A stretch of DNA of 14,143 nt from assembly GCA_027576995.1 (NCBI GenBank), contig JANBQC010000256.1, positions 23,445 through 37,587 of the forward strand, in the 5' to 3' direction. The position numbers were made by a program, and so were the translations under genes. Below, piece by piece: positions 1 to 9,622 of this stretch. Every line of letters starts with the position of its first letter. The stretch's first letter is position 1. The notes under the pieces are model-generated. The model searched no databases, was not told the origin of the DNA, and was given only the letters and a program-made list of their open reading frames with translations. The DNA is from Dimargaris cristalligena (Eukaryota; Kickxellomycota; Dimargaritomycetes; Dimargaritales; Dimargaritaceae).

Positions 1-3000
1 ATGATGGGAACTAGCGGCGGAGGGAATCATATTAGGGATGGCCGAAGTAGTAGCCGCTCGCTTAGGAGCCAAAGGAGTGGGTGACGGACCACCACCACCC
101 ATGGAATCCGTGGACGGGCGCGATCGATGCCGAAGAAACCGGCGATTACTTTTCGCGGAATTCCGTCGGCTCAGCCATCCCCCTCCTATACTGCCACCGG
201 CATCCGACTCGTAGTTGCCGGGGCCATCCGTTTCTTCACCATCCGTGGTCTCTTCACCAGTACCGCCAGCACCAGTAGCACCGCCGCTGCCGTGCCGAGC
301 GTTCTTTTTCTTATTCCGCTGGGAAGAACGCCGGCGCCGCAGCCGGTCTTTCAAATACGTGACTGGATCCAACGGCAGGGCCGCGCGCACCAACTGATCG
401 AATTCGCCCTTACCCGTCGGTAGCCACAGTTCCGGCAGTTTACCCACGATACAGGGGTGCTGGTAGGACCGGATACCGGAATCGAGGATCCCGTGGACCA
501 ATTCCATGGGGGATTCGTTATAGTCGGTATATTTGTCCGGTAACAAATCGTACTGGTCCTGGTCGTAGTTTTGCATATTGAGCAAATACCGCCGGGAGTA
601 CGGGTGGTTCGGGGGGAAAAATTCGAGACCGGCGGTTCGACGTCGGAGATCCAGGCTCTTATTATTATTAGCACCGGACGTCTGATCACCACCACCTCCT
701 CCCATGCCCGATCCATCAATATGCAAGTTGAGGTAGGAAGCCCTTTCGCAGAATGAGTTGCGTGCGGACGAAGGGGCCGGTGACGTGGGCAACAAGGTAG
801 TCGAGCCCATGGGTGTAATAGGTGAATTCAAGTTCGACATTCCAGCCCCTCCTCCTCCACCGTAATAGGGACGAAAGTCCGAATCCAAGGGGGGTAAGAC
901 CAAGTGGGGGTCGGACACCGTGGACGGATCCCGGGCGTAGTCGGGCACAGGGATAATGACGTCGGGGTCCAGGAATCGAATGGAGGTGGACGGCATCGTG
1001 GTCCCCGATAGATAACGGAGACGACTACGGTACCGGGAGGCCTGGGACCGACGTACGGAGGGTTTGTTGTGGAACAGCTGGTTCAAGAAATGTAACGGGT
1101 ATTGCGACTGGGTCGAGGGGTTCCGGTGGTGCTGGGCCGGGGAGGGGGTGGTACCATCAATACCGTCACCGTAGCTATTCCTGCCCCCCGCCGCGGGCAA
1201 ACTCGCCGCTGACATGCCCCAGCGTCTAAAGCCCAGGTGCGAGTGGACGTTGCTATTCCGTGGTTCTGGACCACCATTACCGTCCGTGGAGTTCATAAAC
1301 CGACGACCCAAATTTTGATCAGAGGCGGGGTGGCGTAAGGAGAGACGGTCATCTCCCCCGCCTTTACCGTAACCCAGGCGGTGGCGGAAACTACGTTTAC
1401 GTGACCCGGGCATGCTTTTGGAGCGCATAAGTAACATTTGCCGGAACGTATGGGGGGAAGGTGACATGGCCGACGGCACGAGGTTGGGCGATAATTCCGT
1501 ATCAAATGGCCCGTCGTCGTCGGCACCGTCCGCATTAACCGCCAGGTCGGCCCTATTTTTCAATGTGAGGTGGTGGTCATCGGGTGAGCCCGAGCCAGCC
1601 ACTGAACGCAGTGACCGAATCATATGGGTGTTGATGTGCAGTTTCTCACGTAGGGATGTCCGGTGCTTAGCCCGGGTTTCGGCGGAATTCCGCCGACCTA
1701 GGGGAATATCCCCCCAGACCGGATCGGCGTCAATACTCGTCGAATGACGGTGGTGGAAGGGGCGGCGGCGCTGCTTCTCTGGCTCATGGCTCGCCGCCTC
1801 CTTCTCCTCTACCCCCCGTCGACCTCCTAAAGTAAAGGACTCCACTGACTGGTTCGGTAAGTTTAAAAACGACGGAGGCTCACCACCGGACGCGTCTGCT
1901 AAGCCTGAGGTATGATGATCAACCCCCCCACCACCCATCACCATTTCCGGAGGTGGAAACTCACTACTCATACTCGGGCGGGCATTCAGATTAGTCGTAA
2001 ACTCGTAGGGTTTGCCTTCCTCCTCGGCCACCACCAACGATTCGAGCCATTTTACCCGTTCCAAATCGGTCATGTTCAAAAAATACGATGGTAGGGCCTG
2101 GGAGAAGTGGTCCACGATCTTGTACCACATGCTAATGAGCAGCATTTTGTAGCCGTACTTGTGGTGGTCTTCGTACCCGAAATCGAACTGGGTGGGGCGC
2201 TGGTGTTCGTCTTCAAACTGGGGTAAGGGCGGGTGAGACGGTGGAATAGCCGATGCTGGGACGTTGTCGTCGTCGTCGTCATCATCGGGGTGGGGGGCAA
2301 TTCGGGGTGACGACTGGGCGGTGGACGGGCTGGTATCATTGGGGTGGGTGATATCCTCCGGATGGTCGTTGCCATTGTTGTGGTTCGTTAGGGTTGACCG
2401 GATGGTAGGGCGAGGAGGGGGAGGGCTGTTGGTAGTTACCGCGGCAATTTCATCCGTCCAAGCTGATTCCAAATCCGAGGCCGGGGCCGCTGCAGGAGCA
2501 CCACTCTCATCACCACCACCACCGTTCGGACGATGCACCCCAAAGAATTTCGAAACGGGGGTCGAATGCGTACGGTAGACGTTCTTCAGGCCGTCCAATA
2601 GGGATGCGCTGATCGAGGAGCGTTCCCGAGGAGCGGTAGAGGTAGTAGAATCAAAGACCGACGATTCGGTGGTTTTCACGCCATCGGGGGGGTGGCTAGG
2701 GGATCTTTGGAGGGGCTGGAGATAATCCTGAGCTCCCCCCTTTTTTTCAGCCGATAAGTGATCGACGGGGGGTTGTTTGCCTTCCGTGTAGGTATTATCT
2801 TCCGACGGGTCACTATTACTACTATTATCCCTGGGGGGGACAACCACCCCCGCCGGAGCAGGACCATCACCAAAATCGCCTCCTTTGGGTAAGAGGGGGT
2901 CGTGGTCACTACTACCATTACTACCCCTACGGCCGTTTGGATAAGACGAGCCGCTGGTTCGGGACTGGTGGTGATGATGATGATGATGAGGATGAGCAGT

Positions 3001-5382
3001 AGCCGCGGCCTGGGCGGCCAGGTGCTTGGCCTTCAGCCGGCCCAGTTCTTCGCGACGACGCTGATGGAGCCGCAACAGGTACAAGGGTACACAATCACCG
3101 TACACGGTGAGAATCTTGTTGATGTAGTGGAAGAAGAAGGAGTTCATGGCAACGGTGGGAACGGTCAAAATGGCCACGACCCACGAATCCTTCAGTGAGA
3201 AGAGACCGAACATGAGCAGGTGGTAAATGTACATACACACAACCAGTCGACGGACCACATAGGGCCACACGCGGCCCGACGATTCGTAGTATTTAAAGTA
3301 GACGTAGAGGAACAGGTATTTGTTGAACAGGAAGCCCAGGAGGAAGTACAGGATGCCGAACACCAAAATGAGGGGAGAGATGTTGGAGTACGTCAAGGTG
3401 ATGACGAATACCAGCATGGGGACGGGGTACCGTGCGCCCCAGGCGACGTAGATGGGCGCCACGACTTCGGAGAAATCCCGCGGCGTGGTACACAAGTAGC
3501 GTCGGAACGCGGTCCAGATCATGGGGAACACCTGGAGCAATTTAAAAGGCAGATAGCCGATACCCAACATGATGATGTAGTTGATGAAGAACGGGGCGAC
3601 TTGGGGTAAGGAAGAGGCCAGTTTTTTGGTGACCTGGGTGGGATCATCAAAGATGTCGAAGAGGGAGTTCCACAGTGTCGACGACAAAGTGAACACCAGC
3701 AAGACATTGAATATTTGGAAAAAGAACACCCGCGAGAGCACAAAAATATCCATCGTGGCCCGGACCCGTAACCCTTTGAATTCGGCCAACTTCTGGATGA
3801 TGGCGGGTAATAAATTAAAGTAGGAAATCATCACCACCGACGGCAGCGTGTAGGAGAACAGGGACTGCATGACCGAATTCCATTCGGCGAGATCCTTCAC
3901 GAACGACAAATGTTGGCCCAGGGACTCGAGGGACAGGAACGAGGAGAGAAAAGCCACGGGTACGCCCCAGAAAAAAGTGAGGAAGACCATGGCAATGAAT
4001 ACCAGGATAGTCCGGGTGACCCGACTCCGTTTCTTGGTCGTTAAGTTATTCCAGTACACGTTACAGGGTTCGGGAGCTAGTCGGGTGATACAGGCGAACG
4101 GTTTCGCGTGGGTTAGGGTCTGCGAGGCAATATGGGCACTGGTGGAGTGCTCGAACGTCACAAAGCCCACGGAGGAATTCTGGTTGGTGATACCTGATTC
4201 TACATTCATGGCCACTGTGGGGGGTGGGCCGCTGGAGGCGGCCTGGCTCCGAATGAGCCGTAGGGACCGCACCAGTCGGTCGAATTCGAGGAACCGTTCC
4301 TTGTGATAATCGATACCGTCCACCCGGGGGCCCCGCCGGAACCACCGGCCGGTTGGTAAACGCACGGTAGGGCGGGGGTTGTATTTCGGATTGCGGGCCG
4401 CCCGCCGCTGGTACTCGGGTTTCATCCACTGGGACGTGAGTACCCGTTCTTCAAAAGCGGCCTCGGGCGTGGGCGTCATGAGAAGCTGGGTTAGACGGGC
4501 GCGGTCGTAGTCGGGGGCCTTGCAGGGATTGCCAATGAGTTTGGACACCATGGTTTCGAGTTTACGCAGGTGTTCGGCGCGGGACTTGACCAAGGCCGGC
4601 AGATCGGACGACTGACCAACAATGTAAACCTCCTCCACTTTGCCGATATCCAATTCCTGGAAGAATTTCCGGAGCATGGCGGGGTTCTGGAGGTAGCCAG
4701 GGATATTGGTGACCATCACCGACCGGGATTCGACCGACCCGGCATTGCGTAAGAGGTAGTGCCACCGCAATGCCAAAAAATGGTAGGAGTAGCGCAGCAA
4801 ATAGTAGTACACGACCAGGGAGAAGACGTACACGAAAATCAGGTGCACCACGAGGTAGGGCGAGGCATCGGGCATGGAGTTCATTGACAAAAAAGCCTCG
4901 GAGTCATCGTTACTCCCCACCACGTTGATGGGAATCAGAATGCACAGCCCGGGGACGGCCAAGACGCAGAAGATGGCGATGCTCAATTTGAAGAAGCGCA
5001 GAAACATGACGGCGTCGAGTCCGACGGTCTGCAGCATGAACATTTCGGAGGTGTTGATGACTGGCAATAGCCAGCCTAAAAACCGCATGGGCAGTTTGAG
5101 GGGGGCCACCCGCCGGAGCCGGGACCGGGGGGCGTAGACGGTGGGCCAGCGGAAACGCAGCAAACAAAAAAGAACAAAGAGGACGACGCCGAGAAAAGCG
5201 GCCACACCCAGCTGGGTGGTGAGGGACGGGGTGTGGTTGGCCACATTAGTGGGCGAGCCGGGAATCCCGGCGGCCCCGCTGCCGTTGTTGAGACCGATAA
5301 TGTCACCGACATCGATGTCACGGGGATCTACCACCACCAGAGCCGCCGCCCTGACTGCGCCGGAGTAGTTGATGCTGGGCAT
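1..5382 (-). CDS. CSC1/PHM7/RSN1-type osmosensitive cation channel (OSCA/TMEM63 family), very long, C-terminus cut by window edge
   Basis: 1794 codons are open from ATG (5382-5380) to position 1 with no stop, so the C-terminus lies outside. The start is the first Met after an in-frame TAG at 5523-5521; it has A at -3 and is the only Met that keeps the first membrane segment. Seen in order: hydrophobic segment ~54-77, two more at ~127-150 and ~174-198, a soluble domain ~218-455 (opens SVMVTNIPGYL, closes CNVYWNNL), then a multi-pass block ~457-760 with the signature PLILVFGILYFLLGF. This is the RSN1_TM / PHM7_cyt / RSN1_7TM order, so a plasma-membrane, hyperosmolality-gated, Ca2+-permeable channel is likely. 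Residues ~788-1595 are Ser/Pro/Gly/Asn/His-rich with His7 (799-805) and Asp7 (1033-1039) runs. Near 1590-1668 a Phm7_ext-like end returns (HPYSRRYLL, YQHPCIVGKLPELWLP). Yeast Csc1 is about 780 residues, so this protein is over twice the usual size. Which paralogue it is cannot be decided. Confidence 0.9.
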   Translation of the reverse strand, partial: MPSINYSGAVRAAALVVVDPRDIDVGDIIGLNNGSGAAGIPGSPTNVANHTPSLTTQLGVAAFLGVVLFVLFCLLRFRWPTVYAPRSRLRRVAPLKLPMRFLGWLLPVINTSEMFMLQTVGLDAVMFLRFFKLSIAIFCVLAVPGLCILIPINVVGSNDDSEAFLSMNSMPDASPYLVVHLIFVYVFSLVVYYYLLRYSYHFLALRWHYLLRNAGSVESRSVMVTNIPGYLQNPAMLRKFFQELDIGKVEEVYIVGQSSDLPALVKSRAEHLRKLETMVSKLIGNPCKAPDYDRARLTQLLMTPTPEAAFEERVLTSQWMKPEYQRRAARNPKYNPRPTVRLPTGRWFRRGPRVDGIDYHKERFLEFDRLVRSLRLIRSQAASSGPPPTVAMNVESGITNQNSSVGFVTFEHSTSAHIASQTLTHAKPFACITRLAPEPCNVYWNNLTTKKRSRVTRTILVFIAMVFLTFFWGVPVAFLSSFLSLESLGQHLSFVKDLAEWNSVMQSLFSYTLPSVVMISYFNLLPAIIQKLAEFKGLRVRATMDIFVLSRVFFFQIFNVLLVFTLSSTLWNSLFDIFDDPTQVTKKLASSLPQVAPFFINYIIMLGIGYLPFKLLQVFPMIWTAFRRYLCTTPRDFSEVVAPIYVAWGARYPVPMLVFVITLTYSNISPLILVFGILYFLLGFLFNKYLFLYVYFKYYESSGRVWPYVVRRLVVCMYIYHLLMFGLFSLKDSWVVAILTVPTVAMNSFFFHYINKILTVYGDCVPLYLLRLHQRRREELGRLKAKHLAAQAAATAHPHHHHHHHQSRTSGSSYPNGRRGSNGSSDHDPLLPKGGDFGDGPAPAGVVVPPRDNSSNSDPSEDNTYTEGKQPPVDHLSAEKKGGAQDYLQPLQRSPSHPPDGVKTTESSVFDSTTSTAPRERSSISASLLDGLKNVYRTHSTPVSKFFGVHRPNGGGGDESGAPAAAPASDLESAWTDEIAAVTTNSPPPPRPTIRSTLTNHNNGNDHPEDITHPNDTSPSTAQSSPRIAPHPDDDDDDDNVPASAIPPSHPPLPQFEDEHQRPTQFDFGYEDHHKYGYKMLLISMWYKIVDHFSQALPSYFLNMTDLERVKWLESLVVAEEEGKPYEFTTNLNARPSMSSEFPPPEMVMGGGGVDHHTSGLADASGGEPPSFLNLPNQSVESFTLGGRRGVEEKEAASHEPEKQRRRPFHHRHSTSIDADPVWGDIPLGRRNSAETRAKHRTSLREKLHINTHMIRSLRSVAGSGSPDDHHLTLKNRADLAVNADGADDDGPFDTELSPNLVPSAMSPSPHTFRQMLLMRSKSMPGSRKRSFRHRLGYGKGGGDDRLSLRHPASDQNLGRRFMNSTDGNGGPEPRNSNVHSHLGFRRWGMSAASLPAAGGRNSYGDGIDGTTPSPAQHHRNPSTQSQYPLHFLNQLFHNKPSVRRSQASRYRSRLRYLSGTTMPSTSIRFLDPDVIIPVPDYARDPSTVSDPHLVLPPLDSDFRPYYGGGGGAGMSNLNSPITPMGSTTLLPTSPAPSSARNSFCERASYLNLHIDGSGMGGGGGDQTSGANNNKSLDLRRRTAGLEFFPPNHPYSRRYLLNMQNYDQDQYDLLPDKYTDYNESPMELVHGILDSGIRSYQHPCIVGKLPELWLPTGKGEFDQLVRAALPLDPVTYLKDRLRRRRSSQRNKKKNARHGSGGATGAGGTGEETTDGEETDGPGNYESDAGGSIGGGWLSRRNSAKSNRRFLRHRSRPSTDSMGGGGPSPTPLAPKRAATTSAIPNMIPSAASSHH

Positions 5383-5523
5383 ACTAGGCCAACCAGGGCA
5401 TATAATTAACGAGTAATATATATATATATATATATAGGTAGGAGTAGGTTGGGGAGGTAAGGAATATAGTATTAAAAGGGGTATAAAAGGGTGGATAATA
5501 ATGCGGTCAGGGCGAGAGAACTA
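5383..5523 (-). promoter_or_regulatory. Leader / core promoter region of the CSC1-like gene
   Basis: This stretch lies directly upstream of the channel start. It is bounded by an in-frame TAG at 5523-5521, and no ATG occurs in the channel frame between that stop and the chosen start. On the minus strand it is pyrimidine-rich with an uninterrupted TA tract 34-54 nt before the ATG, which could act as a TATA-like element or lie in the 5' leader. The transcription start cannot be fixed from sequence. The promoter role is inferred from position only. Confidence 0.4.
5416..5436. repeat. (AT)n microsatellite, 21 bp
   Basis: A perfect alternating AT tract ends 34 nt upstream of the channel gene start codon. 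Length variation here could alter promoter or leader spacing, which is inference. Confidence 0.95.
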
Positions 5524-6074
5524 TGTATGTGAGTATGTGTGTGGGTTCACTATTGAAATAATGTAGGAAAGCGCAAAGGGAGGAGAAATGGCGGTAAGCA
5601 GATTAGCTAATGAAAGGAATCGATAAGTAATAACGCCTCGGAGAATTAAAAAAAGCGGTGCCTTGGGTGACCAAGTCGACGGATTGACCAATACTTTTTA
5701 CGGGCTGAAAGCGCCAAGACTGAAACAAAGCCGGGGGTTGACACACCACCACAGGAACGACACACCCCAATTGAAGCGGCAGTGACCAGTGCACTGACTG
5801 AGGGTGATAAGTGAAACCAGGTGTAATTTCACAGCTGGTCTGGGATGGCAGAAGGTCGCGCTGCTGCACAGTCGAATCAAGCAAAGGAGGACAATAATAA
5901 TAAACAGTAGGGATTAATCGCGCGCGTTCGGCTTAAAACCTAGACGGATTCCAGAAAAGTTGGTATTGCTCTTAAGTAACGAGAAGGAGACGGAAGAAAA
6001 GCGATTGGCATTGGATTGGGGGTGCTCTCCCTTCCTGCTTGCTATTTATCGATAGAATAAGTCGAAAGAGAGGG

Positions 6075-6097
6075 ATATATATATATATATATATATA
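6075..6097. repeat. (AT)n microsatellite, 23 bp
   Basis: A perfect alternating AT tract in the spacer, flanked on the left by a purine-rich AGAGAGGG stretch. No gene is associated with it. Confidence 0.95.
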
Positions 6098-6451
6098 AGT
6101 CACCAGGGGGACCAACGTCATGGGGTTACCTCACCCACCATAGGCGTATTATATATTCCCAGCCCAAGCAGCAACACCAATCGAAGCCCGGGGCTTTGCT
6201 ACTGCACAATTTAAGTATACCCACAAGGCCAACAACTTACTAGGACAGCACACAACCGGCCGAAACGTCGGGTATGCAAAGAACGCGACGACGCAAGGGA
6301 TTATTATAATTTGGCAATGCCGGAAATCGATGGCTGCCACACTCCTCTTAAAGTGACAGGAAGTGAGGGTGGTAAGCCTTGGAAGAGGACGCGCGGCGGG
6401 TAAAACAGTGACAAATAACTGACGTGCGTGCGAATGTGAGGCGTGCGGGGA

Positions 6452-6480
6452 ATATATATATATATTGAGAGAGAGAGAGA
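6452..6480. repeat. Compound (AT)n-(GA)n microsatellite
   Basis: An AT tract (6452-6465) is followed almost directly by a GA tract (to 6480) and then a purine-rich GGAGAGGGG. The tandem nature is read directly. A small translatable frame crosses it but is only an effect of the repeat. Confidence 0.9.
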
Positions 6481-6526
6481 GGAGAGGGGTTCTTTGAGTG
6501 GATTATATGATATTAATGCAAAGGTG

Positions 6527-6550
6527 AGTAGTAGTAGTAGTAGTAGTAGT
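6527..6550. repeat. (AGT)8 trinucleotide microsatellite
   Basis: Eight perfect AGT units in the spacer. On the opposite strand they would translate as Tyr, Thr or Leu runs, but no credible coding frame surrounds them. Confidence 0.95.
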
Positions 6551-6724
6551 AACCAACAAAGTGGAACGTCGCGACTAAAGTCAGCAAGGCCTGGTGGTGA
6601 GTCCAGGGACTTTCTATTAATACATTTTGGATAAAGAGGCGAGGTAGGGAGGAACTAACTATAATAGTTAAAGGAAATGCGAAATTGCTATGTAGTAAGC
6701 CCGAGGAACAAACAAGCAAGTAAC

Positions 6725-6744
6725 GTGAAGTGAAGTGAAGTGAA
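6725..6744. repeat. (GTGAA)4 pentanucleotide repeat
   Basis: Four perfect GTGAA units plus one further G, in AT-rich non-coding spacer. It resembles the (AAAGT)4 repeat near 8390 in unit length and purine bias. Confidence 0.95.
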
Positions 6745-7821
6745 GCAAAGTAGAAGAACAACCAAAATCAAGCAACTCGGGGATTTTAAGGAGGGAAATA
6801 GGAGAAAGAGGGGGGAGACTGAGGAGATCCTCTCTTGTCTATTATATACTGGGCCATAAGTAGTAAATACACACCCTATCCTATAATATCCTATAATGAA
6901 CCAACGGATTGCAGGGAAGAAGGAATTGGGCGGAATGTTTGGGCCACTGTCAGTCAGAGGAGCTGCGCTGGCGGTATAGGCCAATCATCATGACCTGACC
7001 TGCAAGAAGAGTCTATACTGATGGCAGCGCCTAAAACCACCACAGCCCAATAACAACCATTGATAACCACTTATTTAAACAGAGAGTAAGTATTTACCTC
7101 CCATTCGCCTCTCATAGCCAAGACCTTCTCTTTACATGTATGTATATCAAAGCAACGGGAGGGGCATGCGTCAAGAGCTATATCAGTGGGCACCTTTTAT
7201 TAACCAATGTGAGCCATACCATGCCATTAACAGCGACTTTATTGGTAGATTGCAATCCATTGGCGGCTGGCCTGTCAACCAACCTCCCCTTCTCCAATAG
7301 GAGATATCTCATATTTAGAGGCAATAAAATAACCTTGGCACTCATTTCGCCACTGTGTTGCGATTTTAATCATGTCCTGAATGGTGCACCTATATTATAA
7401 AGAAAACCCCTCATACAGCTTCTTCCAGGCCTCTATCGCTTGTTCACCTATTCTCCTCAACTTCCCAGCCTCCGCCAATGCATCATGGTAAACATGTGGT
7501 GGTTATAGACGCAAACTGCAAGCCTCGCCCGGGGCAACTGTCATCTTAGCTAACCGGTCCCCCCCCCGTACGGATAATAGTAATTCCCCCATACTCTCTC
7601 GTACGTATGCCGTATGATTTCCGTACCCTGTTCCGGCTTTGCTACAGTGGAATAACCCCTTCTTATTCTTAATATCATTAGTATTATCCCTACAAGCAAG
7701 TGTCGTCAAATTTGGCAAAGACCCTGGTTGTTTGTGGCGACCAACTCCGGTTCTAGTTCTTTCCTTTTATCCGCCCTCCCCCATCCTCTATACCCAATCC
7801 AGCTGGTATACTAGAAATGAG

Positions 7822-7847
7822 TATATATATATATGTGTGTGTGTGTA
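7822..7847. repeat. Compound (TA)n-(TG)n microsatellite
   Basis: An alternating TA tract passes directly into seven TG units and ends in TAG. The TG-TAG end looks like a plus-strand splice acceptor, but no coding exon could be shown downstream. Confidence 0.9.
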
Positions 7848-8380
7848 GGGCCCCAAAATTAGATTCCCTCACCGAGCTGAAACGTTCTATTCATCGCAAA
7901 CTACTCATTAAGGTAATCAAGCGTTTGCTAGAATGGAGGACGACCCTCTCTCTATTTGCCTAGCCCCACTGGCTTATGATTATTATATTTTTTTCAGTAT
8001 TGAAGCGAACAAGGCCATCCCCTTCCTCCTCTTCAAAATATAGTAAGTACATCCCTTCCTTCACTCTCGAAATTTCCCTCGCCTTTAAATATTGGAAAGA
8101 CGCGTCAGCTGATCGCCCTACCTTTTAGTTTTCCACCCACACACCTACACACATTCGCATTCCCATCCCCCTCACACTTACCTATTAAAATTCTATCTGA
8201 CAAGCAAGTAACTGCTGGGGTTTTCTACAGCCGGTTAGTCTGGGTAATAAAAACTACTCACTATCATAGTTGGTCCATTTCTAAGCAACCCCTCCTACCC
8301 CCTTACTCCACAAATACAGGAGGAAATGACCACTCGAAAAGGACTTGGGTACGAAGGAGGATAGGGCTTATTAGCTGTGT

Positions 8381-8400
8381 AAAGTAAAGTAAAGTAAAGT
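8381..8400. repeat. (AAAGT)4 pentanucleotide repeat
   Basis: Four perfect AAAGT units followed by AAA. It lies in non-coding spacer with no gene nearby on either strand. Confidence 0.95.
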
Positions 8401-9622
8401 AAACAAGGGCGATAATTAAACCCTAAATTTTCCCCAGGCGGATGGCCCAAAGTATTGGGGGAATTAACAAGAATCAAAATGGACGGTAAGATGACGTACC
8501 CTCCCCCCCTCTCTCTTCAGCTTCACTACGTATACCTCATGGATTCTCACCAATCGTCGTTGCTCCTTCCCTCCCCCCAAATAATATCCAAGTTACATTG
8601 GTCAGAATCTCCGCCATTATAGTCCAACACGTCTATCAATCGATTCAAAACTAAATACACCAGCTAACAATACCAGCATGGGTGTGGCGGCGGAGTTACA
8701 GCCAAGGTATCATCTCCGAGGTAGGGTAGTACCCAGTGGCGCGGGGAAAATATTGCGATAAGCCAATGCCCGACAAAATCCCTTGACCTTGAATCAGAGC
8801 TGCCCGCATTAAATGTTTCACAAATAATGTTACAGTAGCTTATAGAAACCTCCAATAGGTAACCATTGCCACCCACTCTGGATATTATTGTTATAGCACA
8901 TCTTCAATACTTTTCCCAAGCTTTTATTCAATAATCCAAATTTCTGAGAATAGCCTGAACAGTTAAGCAACATTATCTTGAATGGTATTATTCTCTCGCC
9001 AGGCCACTCGTGAAAAACGTAAATGCCAGTGCTAACGGGCCACTGCGGCCCCACAACAAAACCCAACACCGCTACAACTCAATCACATATAAACCAATAT
9101 CAACGAATGCAGCAACTTAATGCAAGTAAATCCGCAGGAGCAAGAAAGATGAGGGAACAAGCGTGGGTATAGTAATCATCGGAACCAATCCCAATATCAA
9201 TTCTATTTTTAAAATCCTGCTCAAAGTGTTTGAGCAACCAAACGAATGATTATTAAAGCCAATGAAAACGTAATAGTCATTAGAATCCGGAAACGACTAT
9301 ATGAAAAATACATACATAGGTAGGGAAATAAACTTAAGAGGGAGGAGGGTGTGGTGTACATGGTGAATGGGGATGGGGAAGTTGAGAACATATGACAAGG
9401 GGTGGCGGGGATGACTGGTGCAGTTATTAACTGGACAAGGCCAGTAGCGGAAATTAGGTAGGTGTACATTAAAATATAGTAATGAGTGTAAAAAATAAAT
9501 AAAACCGAGGCGTAATGAACATACATATTAACATTGTCGATGAAAAGGCACAAACCGGCTGTTATTGAGAAATGGACGCTACCCAGGCCCATCCCATAAC
9601 GCCGCCCGCGGCTATTGTCTCC

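Larger units (their letters stand above)
5383..9622. other. 4.2-kb intergenic spacer without a recognised gene
   Basis: The spacer is AT-richer than both flanking genes and holds all the microsatellites listed here. Open frames are short (at most 123 codons), begin at arbitrary points, and show no domain, motif or compositional bias I recognise. The longest (9592-9221, minus strand) is hydrophobic only because the DNA is T-rich, and it overlaps the expected 3' untranslated part of the RhoGEF gene. I looked for tRNA B-box motifs, U2/U4/U6 snRNA signatures, terminal inverted repeats and long terminal repeats and saw none. No canonical AATAAA lies just beyond the RhoGEF stop on the minus strand; the first one noticed is near 8933-8938, about 690 nt downstream. 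A gene with many small exons or a non-coding RNA cannot be excluded by eye. Confidence 0.6.

Noticed and set aside
5482..5489. TATAAAAG on the plus strand as a rightward promoter
   Set aside because: No plausible gene follows on the plus strand, and such a match is expected by chance in AT-rich spacer.
5603..5884. 93-codon minus-strand frame upstream of the channel gene
   Set aside because: No domain, no conserved motif and no start context worth noting; it lies in the likely promoter or leader region.
7488..7560. Frame reading HVVVIDANCKPRPG, slightly like the N-terminus of ribosomal protein uL13
   Set aside because: The resemblance is limited to about six residues, a stop follows soon after, and no later uL13 exon was found downstream.
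8479..8616. Short plus-strand frame with a good CAAAATGG start context, containing GTAAGA and a pyrimidine-rich CAG
   Set aside because: The frame is only 45 codons with no recognised motif, and the implied 35-nt intron would be too short for most fungi.
8830..9069. 79-codon minus-strand frame (MLGFVVGPQWPVS...)
   Set aside because: It is short and isolated, with no recognised family and no promoter or splice context.
9221..9592. 123-codon hydrophobic minus-strand frame just after the RhoGEF stop
   Set aside because: Its hydrophobicity follows from T-rich DNA. It lies where the 3' untranslated region of the RhoGEF is expected and has no recognisable signature.
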